Assembly (NCBI GenBank): GCA_030613125.1
Contig: JAUWMO010000112.1
Location: 1-9,780, forward strand
DNA from: Bacteroidota bacterium
GTDB taxonomy: Bacteria; Bacteroidota; Bacteroidia; Bacteroidales; VadinHA17
Direction of reading: 5' to 3'
Length of the DNA: 9,780 nt
Shown: one piece after another, positions 1-7,926 of the stretch
Position numbering within the stretch: the stretch's first letter is position 1
How the letters are laid out: the number at the start of each line of letters is the position of its first letter
Notes under the pieces: generated by a model
Told to the model about the DNA's origin: nothing
Databases searched by the model: none
What the model saw: only the letters and a program-made list of their open reading frames with translations
Position numbers and translations under genes: made by a program

Positions 1-988
1 TTTTGCAATTTCCTTTTTGGTCCAGCCCGGTTACAGCAGTGTGATATCCTTCTCTGTCAATTACAATTGATTTACACCCGGGGCATATTGTGTCCCTGCC
101 TTTAGAACAATCCCTGACATTTCCAATGTAAACATGATAAAGGTATTTTTTTGCTGTATAATAGAATTCTTCAAGTTTGTTCACAGGTGTAACAGGAAGG
201 GATTTTTTGAAACTGGGGAAATATCGTGAAAGATGCAGAACTGTTTCAGGGCCAGTTTCATTTGCGATCCATTGTGCCATTTCTTCAAACTTGATTGGGT
301 CATCATTTAATAAAGGGATCACAAGATTTGTTATTTCAAGGTGTTTTTCGGCTAAACTTATCTCCTTGATGCTGTCCTTTACCGGGGCAAGTGAAGAGAA
401 GGTTTGGATTTTATAAAAATCATCTGTAAATCCTTTCAGGTCAATGTTAAAAGCATCAATAACTTCAAATAATTCACGCCGTGGGATTTCATTAATAAAA
501 CCATTTGAGACTATAACATTATACATTCCTGCTTTCTTTGCCAATTTTGCTACATCCAGTATATATTCAATCCATATTCCTGGCTCATTGTAAGTGTATG
601 CAATGCCAATATTTTTACTTATTGACTGTGCTTCTTTAATGATATCTTCTGGTTTTATATATTTCAGGAAACCAGCTTCAAGTACGCAGGTCTGAGATAT
701 CTCTGAGTTCTGGCAAAATAAACAATGCATATTGCACCCAACTGTTCCGATTGAAAATATTTCTTTACCCGGGAAAAAATGGTATAACGGTTTCTTTTCA
801 ATAGGGTCAGAATGTTTAGCTGATATCATTCCATAGTTTTCTGAAAGTAACACCCCGTTTGAGTTTCTTCTTACCTTACACAAACCTGTCTTTTCAGGTC
901 CAATGATACAATTCTGTGGACATAATAAGCATTGAACTTTTTTTGTGCCAAGTTTTTGATAAAATGATGCCTCTCTGGTAAATGCCAT
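1..988 (-). CDS. amrS: AmmeMemoRadiSam-type radical SAM enzyme AmrS (3' end beyond window)
   Basis: A continuous minus-strand reading frame starts with ATG at 988-986 and runs off the left edge without a stop, giving 329 visible codons. An N-terminal Cys cluster (C20, C23, C27, C37) is followed by a DPIEKKPL segment (61-68) and the radical SAM cluster GCNMHCLFC with C85, C89 and C92 in CxxxCxxC spacing. YTYNEP (131-136) and NIDLKG (181-186) are also typical of the family. Near the end come CPGC (302-305) and C328, probably the first Cys of a final pair, so only a short tail is missing. The N-terminal cluster and DPIEKKPL distinguish it from ordinary pyruvate-formate-lyase activases. Enzymes of this family bind a 4Fe-4S cluster and cleave S-adenosylmethionine. 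Bacterial genomes often pair them with AMMECR1 and MEMO homologues, and I know of no settled reaction. It lies 20 nt downstream of the antiporter gene and is probably co-transcribed with it. No Shine-Dalgarno is visible, as is usual in Bacteroidota. Confidence 0.92.
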   Translation of the reverse strand, partial: MAFTREASFYQKLGTKKVQCLLCPQNCIIGPEKTGLCKVRRNSNGVLLSENYGMISAKHSDPIEKKPLYHFFPGKEIFSIGTVGCNMHCLFCQNSEISQTCVLEAGFLKYIKPEDIIKEAQSISKNIGIAYTYNEPGIWIEYILDVAKLAKKAGMYNVIVSNGFINEIPRRELFEVIDAFNIDLKGFTDDFYKIQTFSSLAPVKDSIKEISLAEKHLEITNLVIPLLNDDPIKFEEMAQWIANETGPETVLHLSRYFPSFKKSLPVTPVNKLEEFYYTAKKYLYHVYIGNVRDCSKGRDTICPGCKSIVIDREGYHTAVTGLDQKGNCK

Positions 989-1008
989 TTTTGAAAATTT
1001 TGATTTTT

Positions 1009-2931
1009 TTATTCAAATCTGAGCCTTACATTTATTATGCTCTCCATCGATCCAACAACTGTTAATGTATCACCCAATCTTAAACGGGTATATCCTGTGG
1101 ATATAATGTTATGCCCCCTGCGCCGGGTAGCAATAATCAGAATATCTGCAGGAAGGTGTAAATTCCTCAGGGCCATACCATGCATATCCGGATTACCAAT
1201 AGTTATGTCTGCTGTATCGTGATCCTCCTCCATACCAAGGAGTAATGATGTTGCTAAAGGTGATCGAACAAAATGATCCATCAGACTTACAATTGCAGTT
1301 GTTGGTTCAACAATTAATGCATCCAACTCATGAAATTTTTTAAGGTTTACTCTGTCATTTAACCGGACGATTAACTCCGGAGTGCCAAAATGCTCGTATG
1401 CCAGTTCACATATTTTGAAATTTTCTTCGTCAGTTTTCATAGTGACAATAGCATCAGTATTTTCAGCATCCAGTTTTAACATGGATTCCAGAGAAATGAC
1501 CGGACAATGAATTATACTTATATTCTCAACTTCCGGATTTGGGATATCCATTCTGCTGGTAGCAATAGTGATTTCCCAGCCATGATTGGCCAGTTGCCTT
1601 GCCAATGCAAGAGATTGATGTTCATACCCAAAAATTATCGTTCTTTGACGACCTTCGTGTTCCTTATGTTTACCCCTGCTATGATCTTCTTTGACAATTT
1701 GTATTGCCCATTTAAATAGTGGGGGCCCAACAAGTTGGTTAATTACGATTACTGCAATTATTATAGAAGCAAATTCAATACCCCATTGCGGAAATTCGTC
1801 GGCTATAACTGTTACCAGTCCAAGGCTGACACCGGCCTGCGTAACGAAAGGCATCCATGCAATACGATTGAACCGCTGTGGATCCCCTGCCAATGTTCCA
1901 CCCATCCACCCTCCAACAACCATTGTTAATATCCTGATCAGGAAAAGGGCCAAAGCAACTGTCCAGGTTTTAATTATAATATCTATTGAAATAGAGGCTC
2001 CGATTAAAGTGAAAAATGCAATATATATTAATGGGACTGAGTCAGTTATGATTTTTTGAAATTCTCTTCTGAATGGAGAATAGTTTGTGAGCAAGACGCT
2101 GGCAATTATGCAGATAAGTAGTGGTTCTGTATAAAAATCAATTTCAAAAGTTTGCTCAGCGAAAAATCTTAAACCATAAGAAACATAGTATATGCCCCAG
2201 CCACCTGCTAACAACAATATTGTTTTTATCGTGGTTGTCAGCTTTCGTGCAAGGATCCATTTCATGAACAGGTATAATAAATATCCAATTAGAAAAGACA
2301 CTCCTAATTCAAGGATCATATACAATATCAAAATTATTGAAAATTTTTCTCCGGTTAGTATTATTGAAGCGACCGAGAAAGCTAAAGCAAAAAGAACAAT
2401 TACCAGGAAATCGATGAGAACTGTCACACCCAATACCATTCTTGTGAAGGGGCCTTTTGCCCTAAGTTCATTAATAATGGCTATTGCAGAAACAGGTGAT
2501 CTGGCAACAAATATTGTTCCTGCCAGAATTGAAACGGCTATTCTTCCGGATATATCGAGTTGAAGGCCAAACCATGAATAGCCGGAAATGATAAAAACAC
2601 CAAAACTTCCTAAAAGAAAAGTAACCACCAGTTGCCCAAAACTCATCCACCTTATAACCTTACTTCTGCTCCTTAACTCAATAAGATACAGTTCTGAACC
2701 AGCTGCAAAAGCAATAAATGAGAGTGAAATGTGATTTACAAAATTCAGCCGGGGAATTGATTCTGCACGAATCAGGCCAAGTACCTCAGGCCCGGCTAAA
2801 ATCCCCATCAATAACAATCCTGTTATCAATGGCAGTTTGATTCTCCTGATAAAACTGGCTATTTTATCAGAAGCGACCAAAATGATCCCAAAACCAATTA
2901 TTATCAATATGATTTCAATAAATGACTGCAT
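1009..2931 (-). CDS. CPA-family cation:proton antiporter with C-terminal TrkA/RCK regulatory domains
   Basis: This 640-residue inner-membrane protein probably exchanges Na+ or K+ for protons. Residues 1-410 are strongly hydrophobic, with about 12 helices in the Na+/H+ exchanger fold. D174 in VLIDFLVIVLF lies where family members carry the ion-binding Asp, RSPVSA (144-149) replaces the usual DPV-type helix break, and TQAGVSLGL (364-372) is a typical late-helix motif. Residues 430-550 resemble a TrkA-N Rossmann domain, but its glycine loop is FGYEHQS (434-440) instead of GxGxxG, and no acidic residue follows the second strand. Residues 565-640 look like TrkA-C, with LRLGDTLTVVG at 617-627. This architecture is shared with Kef-type and other RCK-gated antiporters, where ligand binding controls transport. 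Ion specificity cannot be read from the sequence. The start ATG directly precedes the first transmembrane helix, and the stop lies 20 nt before amrS. Confidence 0.9.
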   Translation of the reverse strand: MQSFIEIILIIIGFGIILVASDKIASFIRRIKLPLITGLLLMGILAGPEVLGLIRAESIPRLNFVNHISLSFIAFAAGSELYLIELRSRSKVIRWMSFGQLVVTFLLGSFGVFIISGYSWFGLQLDISGRIAVSILAGTIFVARSPVSAIAIINELRAKGPFTRMVLGVTVLIDFLVIVLFALAFSVASIILTGEKFSIILILYMILELGVSFLIGYLLYLFMKWILARKLTTTIKTILLLAGGWGIYYVSYGLRFFAEQTFEIDFYTEPLLICIIASVLLTNYSPFRREFQKIITDSVPLIYIAFFTLIGASISIDIIIKTWTVALALFLIRILTMVVGGWMGGTLAGDPQRFNRIAWMPFVTQAGVSLGLVTVIADEFPQWGIEFASIIIAVIVINQLVGPPLFKWAIQIVKEDHSRGKHKEHEGRQRTIIFGYEHQSLALARQLANHGWEITIATSRMDIPNPEVENISIIHCPVISLESMLKLDAENTDAIVTMKTDEENFKICELAYEHFGTPELIVRLNDRVNLKKFHELDALIVEPTTAIVSLMDHFVRSPLATSLLLGMEEDHDTADITIGNPDMHGMALRNLHLPADILIIATRRRGHNIISTGYTRLRLGDTLTVVGSMESIINVRLRFE

Positions 2932-2952
2932 TATAATACTGACTTATTAAAT

Positions 2953-2960
2953 CAAGAATA
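2953..2960 (-). promoter_or_regulatory. Weak candidate -7 promoter element for the antiporter-amrS unit
   Basis: Read on the minus strand the site is TATTCTTG, one mismatch from the Bacteroidota TAnnTTTG consensus, and it ends 21 nt before the antiporter ATG. I see no convincing TTG-type -33 element at the right distance. The placement mirrors the better site on the other side of this divergent region, but the call rests on one degenerate 8-mer. Confidence 0.25.
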
Positions 2961-3147
2961 GTGGTAATAATTTCTAATTTCGAGCCATTTGTTTTCGTAA
3001 AATAGGAAAAAATCATGACCTTAATCAATTTTTCAGGAAAAAAAATTATCAGTTTCCAGAAAGAAAGTCTCTGTTGAGTCAATTTTTAAGAAAATTACTA
3101 ACTTAGGAACTTCAAGATTTTTAATCTGATTTATTCATCTGGAAAAG

Positions 3148-3155
3148 TATCTTTG
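3148..3155 (+). promoter_or_regulatory. Bacteroidota -7 promoter element (TAnnTTTG) for the DUF1080 gene
   Basis: TATCTTTG matches the primary sigma factor consensus TAnnTTTG of Bacteroidota exactly and ends 25 nt before the ATG at 3181. This would give a short leader of about 15-20 nt. The -33 region around 3120-3130 is AT-rich without a clear TTTG. No operator palindrome was recognised beside it, so how the unit is controlled is not visible. Confidence 0.5.
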
Positions 3156-3180
3156 TTGTAAATAAAAAATTTAGAATAAG

Positions 3181-3957
3181 ATGAAAATTAAGACTGTTCT
3201 TTTGATATTATTTGGCCTGTTTTTTGGATTTGCATTTTTGGTGGATTGTGTTCATAAAAAGAGTAATACTGAAATTAGTGATGGAGCATTACAAACTGAA
3301 ATGGATAATGAAAAAACTGTAAATACACTATCTGCACAAGAAAAAGAAGAGGGCTGGGTGCTCTTATTTGATGGTGAGACCCTGAATGGCTGGAGAAATT
3401 TTAAGTCAGAGAGTATAGGTGATGGATGGACAGTTAAAGATGGTTCTCTGGTTGCACTTGGAAAGGGAGGTGACATAGAAGGTGATATTATTACTGATTC
3501 AGTTTATGAAAGTTTTGATCTGAAATTGGAATGGAAAATTTCGGAAGGTGGGAATAGCGGTGTTTTTTTCCATGTACTTGAAGAAGACTACCCGACTGTA
3601 TATGCTACAGGCCCTGAATATCAATTAGTTGACGATATTGGATTCCCTGAAGAACTTGAAAACTGGCAGACTTCTGGTGCAAATTATGCTATGCATCCTC
3701 CTGCAAATGCAAAAATCAAACCTGCAGGAGAATGGAATACTTCTGAGATAATTGTTGAAGGACCCAATGTGACCCACTTACTGAATGGCGTAAAAGTGGT
3801 AGAATACAAGCTGTGGACAGATGAATGGAATGAACTGGTGAATAGTGGGAAGTGGGATGATTACCCCGATTATGGAAAGGCCCGGAAAGGCCATATTGGC
3901 CTTCAGGACCACGGAAGTAAAATTTGGTTTCAAAATATTAAAATAAAAGAATTGTAA
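3181..3957 (+). CDS. Exported DUF1080 (3-keto-disaccharide hydrolase family) protein, probable lipoprotein
   Basis: The 258-residue protein begins with a hydrophobic export signal (residues 4-21) ending in FLVDC, which suggests lipid attachment at C23. Asp just before the Cys is unusual, since Gly, Ala or Ser is expected. A polar linker (24-57) leads into one DUF1080 domain (58-258), a concanavalin-like beta-sandwich. Family landmarks are the opening WVLLFDGETLNGW (59-71), GNSGVFFHV (124-132), PEYQLVDD (145-152), LLNGVKVVEY (200-209) and the closing GLQDHGSKIWFQNIKIKEL (240-258). Pfam names the family 3-keto-disaccharide hydrolase. Studied members cleave glycosides whose sugar has been oxidised at C3, fitting the Gfo/Idh/MocA oxidoreductase encoded downstream. 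The substrate is unknown. It is followed by a second, diverged DUF1080 gene after 93 nt and is the first gene rightward of the divergent promoter region. Confidence 0.9.
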   Translation: MKIKTVLLILFGLFFGFAFLVDCVHKKSNTEISDGALQTEMDNEKTVNTLSAQEKEEGWVLLFDGETLNGWRNFKSESIGDGWTVKDGSLVALGKGGDIEGDIITDSVYESFDLKLEWKISEGGNSGVFFHVLEEDYPTVYATGPEYQLVDDIGFPEELENWQTSGANYAMHPPANAKIKPAGEWNTSEIIVEGPNVTHLLNGVKVVEYKLWTDEWNELVNSGKWDDYPDYGKARKGHIGLQDHGSKIWFQNIKIKEL

Positions 3958-4050
3958 CAACAATAATTCCAGCCAGGTTCTACTGCCTTCATTTTCTAAG
4001 GTTTGTATTCTTCCTTAATTAATTTCTTTAATCTCTAAAATGTTTGTATA

Positions 4051-4695
4051 ATGAAAAAACATCTATTGCTAATTACATTCGCATTTTCTACTTTTTCATT
4101 CTTATTTTTTTCCTCCTTCGAATACAACTTGCCAGATTCAGAGAATTCTGACAATAACTGGGTTTCATTGTTTAATGGGAGTGATCTAACAGGCTGGAAG
4201 ATACATGGTACTGAAAAATGGTATGTTGAAAAAGGTGAACTTATTTGTGAGAGCGGTCCTGATGAGAAATACGGTTATCTTGCCACTGAAAAGAAATACA
4301 GGAATTTTGAACTTAAACTTGAATTCAAACAGGAATCTGACGGAAATAGTGGAGTTTTTTTCCGATCATCACTTGAAGGTACAAGGATCAGCGGATGGCA
4401 GGTTGAAGTTGCTCCTCCCGGTCATGATACTGGAGGGATCTATGAGTCATATGGCAGAGGATGGCTCATTAAAATACCTGAGGATAAGGAGACTGTATTG
4501 AAAATGGGTGAGTGGAATGAACTTTGTTTCAAGGTGATTGATGATAGGGTCATTACCTGGTTAAATGGTATTAAAATGGTAGACTTTGAGGATGAAAAAA
4601 TTGGAGAGGCCGGAGAAGGAGTGATCGCATTACAAATTCATTCAGGTGGTGGAATTAAAATTCGTTGGAGAAATATTCAATTAAAAGAAATATAA
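4051..4695 (+). CDS. Secreted DUF1080 (3-keto-disaccharide hydrolase family) protein, second copy
   Basis: The 214-residue protein has a Sec-type signal peptide (residues 1 to about 22, hydrophobic core 5-20) and no lipobox Cys, so it is probably soluble in the periplasm. The remainder is a single DUF1080 domain: WVSLFNGSDLTGW (37-49), YRNFELKLEFK (83-93), GNSGVFFRS (98-106), GWQVEV (115-120), WLNGIKMVDF (170-179) and IALQIHSGGGIKIRWRNI (192-209). It shares the fold and the GNSGVFF strand with the upstream protein, but the closing motif is LQIHSG where the other has LQDHG. The two therefore look like different subtypes, not a recent duplication. Different linkages or successive steps are possible inferences. 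No exact promoter is visible in the 93-nt gap before it, and the next gene starts 4 nt after its stop, indicating co-transcription. Confidence 0.9.
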   Translation: MKKHLLLITFAFSTFSFLFFSSFEYNLPDSENSDNNWVSLFNGSDLTGWKIHGTEKWYVEKGELICESGPDEKYGYLATEKKYRNFELKLEFKQESDGNSGVFFRSSLEGTRISGWQVEVAPPGHDTGGIYESYGRGWLIKIPEDKETVLKMGEWNELCFKVIDDRVITWLNGIKMVDFEDEKIGEAGEGVIALQIHSGGGIKIRWRNIQLKEI

Positions 4696-4699
4696 CAAA

Positions 4700-7339
4700 A
4701 TGAAAAAAATTAAGATAATTATTATTTCATCAGTTATCCAATTATGTATAGCTGGTAGTTTTTCCTTTATAAATGCACAGGAAAATAATTTTACCTCACC
4801 TTCCGAATACTTTGGATTTACTCCAGGCGATGACCGCCAACTGTTTGATTATGAAGAGCTGATAGGGTACTTGAAAAAGCTTGATGAGGAATCTCCAAGG
4901 CTCAAGTTGGAAGAAATCGGGAATTCTCCCATGGGGAAGCCGATGTATATTGCTTTTCTGTCTGATGAAAAGAATATTCAGAATCTTGAAATGTTAAGAA
5001 AGATAAACCATGAACTTGCGCTTAATCCTGACCTGTCAGAGACTGAACGGCTGGAATTATCTGATAAAGGGAGAGTTTTTGTTCTTGCAACCCTGTCAAT
5101 GCATTCAGGAGAGGTTGGACCTTCCCAATCAGCTCCTCTTGTGGCGCATCAACTTGTAAGTTCTAATGAGTCAGAAATTTCAGGTTGGTTAAAGGATGTG
5201 GTTTATATGATGGTTCCCTGTCATAACCCGGATGGAATGAACATGGTAGTTCATAATTACAGGAAATACAAAGGAACTAAATATGAAGGGGCTTCTTTAC
5301 CTGGAGTGTATCATAAATACGTCGGACATGACAATAATCGCGATTTTATTATTTTATCCCAGGAAGACACCAGGGCTATTGCAAGAATCAGTAATCAAAC
5401 ATGGTTACCCCAGGTGATGGTTGAAAAACATCAGATGGGATCAACAGGTACACGGTATTTCGTGCCACCTAACCATGATCCTATTGCCCAGAACATAGAT
5501 GCAGGTATATGGACCTGGGTTGGTATTTTTGGCCAAAACATATTAAATGATATGACCAATGCCGGACTTGCAGGGGTCTCTCAGCATTATATTTTTGATA
5601 ACTATTGGCCCGGAGCGACAGAAACCTGTTTATGGAATAATGTAATTGCGTTCCTGACTGAGTGTGCAAGTGCCAGGGAAGCAACACCTTTGTATATTGA
5701 ACCAAATGAGTTGGTAGTTTGGGGAAAAGGACTTTCAGAGTACAAGAAAAGTATAAATATGCCACTTCCCTGGAAAGGAGGTTGGTGGAAATTAAGTGAT
5801 ATTGTACAGTATGAGATAACCTCCACAATGTCTATCATCAAAACAGCCTCTTTGTATAAAGAAAAAATACTTCTCTTCCGGAATGATATGTGCCGGCGGG
5901 AAATTCAAAAAGGGACTACTGAACCTCCATACTATTATATAGTTCCTCAGGAACAACATGATGTAAGTGAATTGGTTAACATGATAAACCTGCTCATGCA
6001 GCACGGGATTAAAGTTTATACCCTTAAAGAAAATATGCTGATTGCAGGAAGGCAGTATAACAAAGGTGATTATGTAGTTCCATTGGCGCAACCCTACCGT
6101 GCACTGATTAAGGAAGTTATGGAAGCTCAGGAATATCCTGTTCGCCATTATACTCCGGGAGGTGATATCATCAGACCTTATGATATTACAAGCTGGTCGT
6201 TACCGCTTCACAGACAGGTAACTTCCTTCGAGATCAAAATCCGTAATAAGACATTGGAAAGCCAGCTCGGGAAAATTGAAGATGAACTGAATTTTTTTAC
6301 ATCCCCACCTGAATCATTTTCAGCTGCTGTTTTTTCTGTTAATAATAATGAGAGTTTTAAAGCTGCCTTTATAGCTCTTAATAATGATATGCGTGTGAAC
6401 AGGCTGACAGGTGATCAAGAGATTAACAGGGAGGTTTTACCAAAAGGAAGCTTTGTTATTTATAATTCAAAAAAGAAGGCAACCTATTGGGAGGAAATTG
6501 AGAAAGAAATAAAGTTTTCACCACTCTATATCACAAAGGAAACATCTCTCGAAACAACTCCGGTAACGAGTCCCAGGATTGCCCTTGTTGAAACTTATTT
6601 TCATGACATGGATGCCGGATGGACACGTTATGTACTGGATACTTATAATATTCCTTTTACACTTTTACATCCGGCCGATCTTCAGAAAGCTGACCTTGGC
6701 GCCGATTATGATATTATAGTTTTTCCTGATAATTCCAAATCCCGTTTAATGACAGGAAAATCAAAATCAGAGGGTAAATATTATATGAGCAGTTATGCCC
6801 CCGAATATGTGAAAGGTATGGAAAAAAAAGGCAAGGAAAATCTCCTGTCTTTTATGAATAAAGGAGGAATAATTCTTTCCTGGGGAAGGTCAACAGAATT
6901 GTTTGAAGACATGCTTACTATCACTGATGGAGAAAACAAGGAAGAATTTCAGCTCCCCTTCAGGGACGTATCGAGTTCATTAAAAAAAGAAGGATTGTAT
7001 GTTGCCGGAGCCCTGATGAAAATTACTTTAACTAAGGATAATCCGCTTACCTATGGTCTCCCGGAAGAAATTGGTATATTCTCAAGGGGAAGACCGGTAT
7101 TTACAACATCAATACCAAGATTTGATATGGACCGGAGAGTGGTGGCAAAATATCCTGAAAAAGATATTTTAATGAGCGGATATGCAGCTAAATCTGAGAA
7201 ACTTGCAAACAAAAGTGCTATGATATGGATGAAGAAAGGTGAGGGACAAATTGTTTTATACGGTTTCAGTCCCCAGTTTCGTGCTTCCACTCAGGCATCG
7301 TTCAAACTACTTTTCAATGCATTTTTCTTGTCAGATTAA
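4700..7339 (+). CDS. Secreted M14-family zinc carboxypeptidase-like protein with C-terminal GATase1-like region
   Basis: This 879-residue protein has a signal peptide with predicted cleavage after INA (24-26), leaving an N-terminal Gln as often seen in Bacteroidota. Residues about 45-340 form a peptidase M14 domain. Candidate zinc ligands are H135 and E138 in MHSGEVG and H244 in VEKHQMGS. NPDG (176-179) and NNRDF (212-216) fit the substrate-binding region, and E321 in FLTEC fits the catalytic Glu. The active site therefore appears intact. A middle region (about 350-610) is unassigned. Residues from about 625 (PRIALVE, then DYDIIVFPD at 669-677 and NKGGIILSWG) resemble a class I glutamine amidotransferase-like fold, but this part contains no Cys, so it is not a working amidotransferase and may bind ligand or aid folding. 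Substrate could be peptides or another amide compound. It starts 4 nt after the second DUF1080 gene, which places a peptidase-type enzyme inside a sugar-type operon. Confidence 0.87.
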   Translation: MKKIKIIIISSVIQLCIAGSFSFINAQENNFTSPSEYFGFTPGDDRQLFDYEELIGYLKKLDEESPRLKLEEIGNSPMGKPMYIAFLSDEKNIQNLEMLRKINHELALNPDLSETERLELSDKGRVFVLATLSMHSGEVGPSQSAPLVAHQLVSSNESEISGWLKDVVYMMVPCHNPDGMNMVVHNYRKYKGTKYEGASLPGVYHKYVGHDNNRDFIILSQEDTRAIARISNQTWLPQVMVEKHQMGSTGTRYFVPPNHDPIAQNIDAGIWTWVGIFGQNILNDMTNAGLAGVSQHYIFDNYWPGATETCLWNNVIAFLTECASAREATPLYIEPNELVVWGKGLSEYKKSINMPLPWKGGWWKLSDIVQYEITSTMSIIKTASLYKEKILLFRNDMCRREIQKGTTEPPYYYIVPQEQHDVSELVNMINLLMQHGIKVYTLKENMLIAGRQYNKGDYVVPLAQPYRALIKEVMEAQEYPVRHYTPGGDIIRPYDITSWSLPLHRQVTSFEIKIRNKTLESQLGKIEDELNFFTSPPESFSAAVFSVNNNESFKAAFIALNNDMRVNRLTGDQEINREVLPKGSFVIYNSKKKATYWEEIEKEIKFSPLYITKETSLETTPVTSPRIALVETYFHDMDAGWTRYVLDTYNIPFTLLHPADLQKADLGADYDIIVFPDNSKSRLMTGKSKSEGKYYMSSYAPEYVKGMEKKGKENLLSFMNKGGIILSWGRSTELFEDMLTITDGENKEEFQLPFRDVSSSLKKEGLYVAGALMKITLTKDNPLTYGLPEEIGIFSRGRPVFTTSIPRFDMDRRVVAKYPEKDILMSGYAAKSEKLANKSAMIWMKKGEGQIVLYGFSPQFRASTQASFKLLFNAFFLSD

Positions 7340-7375
7340 CAATTATCTGATCTGTTAATTTATTGTTTAGATAAA

Positions 7376-7888
7376 ATGAATACAAAAAAAAACAGTTGGA
7401 AATTCACACCTCCCCAACTGACTTTACTGGTGACCCTCAGAGTTTTGATAGGCTGGCATTTTTTGTATGAGGGACTTACAAAACTCATAAATCCAGACTG
7501 GTCTTCATACAGCTTCCTTCTGGACTCAAAATGGGTTTTTTCAGGAGTTTTTTATTCTATGGCACAAAATCCGGGAGTGCTTAAGGTCATTGATGTTTTA
7601 AATGTTTGGGGTTTAATAATTATCGGTTTTGCTTTAATAGTGGGTTTCTTATCGAGGCCGGCAATTATTTCGGGAATTATTTTGCTGGGCTTATATTATC
7701 TTTCACATCCCCCTTTGGTGGGGATAAGATATGAAATGCCAACTGAGGGGAAATATTTATTAGTCAATAAAAACCTGATTGAATTGTTCGCTCTTGCAGT
7801 ACTATATGTATTTCCAACAAGCAGGATCATTGGATTGGACAGGTTCTTATTCGGAGATCCCAATATTCAGAAACCAAATCGGATTTGA
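7376..7888 (+). CDS. DoxX-like integral membrane protein
   Basis: The 170-residue protein has four or so hydrophobic segments, at about 16-35, 73-92, 96-112 and 131-147. The first carries the signature TLRVLIGWHFLYEGLTKL (20-37), characteristic of the DoxX/DoxD-like superfamily. DoxD and DoxA form thiosulfate:quinone oxidoreductase in Acidianus, and most bacterial DoxX proteins are uncharacterised. A long extracytoplasmic or cytoplasmic loop (36-72) containing NPDW separates the first two helices, and a second loop (113-130) precedes the last. No Cys is present, so thiol chemistry by this protein is unlikely. It sits 36 nt after the M14 gene and 38 nt before the exported oxidoreductase. That placement suggests it serves the oxidoreductase, for example in electron transfer to quinone or as a membrane partner, which is inference only. 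Confidence 0.8.
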   Translation: MNTKKNSWKFTPPQLTLLVTLRVLIGWHFLYEGLTKLINPDWSSYSFLLDSKWVFSGVFYSMAQNPGVLKVIDVLNVWGLIIIGFALIVGFLSRPAIISGIILLGLYYLSHPPLVGIRYEMPTEGKYLLVNKNLIELFALAVLYVFPTSRIIGLDRFLFGDPNIQKPNRI

Positions 7889-7926
7889 CTTAGGAATTGA
7901 TTAATGATTGAAGAAATAAGTGGAAT

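Noticed and set aside
1..988. Pyruvate-formate-lyase activating enzyme
   Set aside because: No glycyl radical enzyme gene is adjacent, and the N-terminal Cys cluster and DPIEKKPL segment fit AmrS better.
1691..2059. Plus-strand ORFs opposite the antiporter gene, some over 100 codons
   Set aside because: They lie wholly inside a well-supported membrane protein gene on the other strand and show no recognisable family features.
2932..3180. Riboswitch or structured leader between the divergent genes
   Set aside because: The region is AT-rich without paired stems or conserved motifs, and the predicted leaders are only about 15-20 nt long.
3997..4046. Separate promoter for the second DUF1080 gene
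   Set aside because: Two TTTG-containing stretches (TAAGGTTTG, TAAAATGTTTG) have the wrong spacing for TAnnTTTG, so no promoter is called in this gap.
5481..6148. Minus-strand ORFs opposite the M14 gene
   Set aside because: They overlap one another and the catalytic domain coding sequence, and their translations look like antisense shadows.
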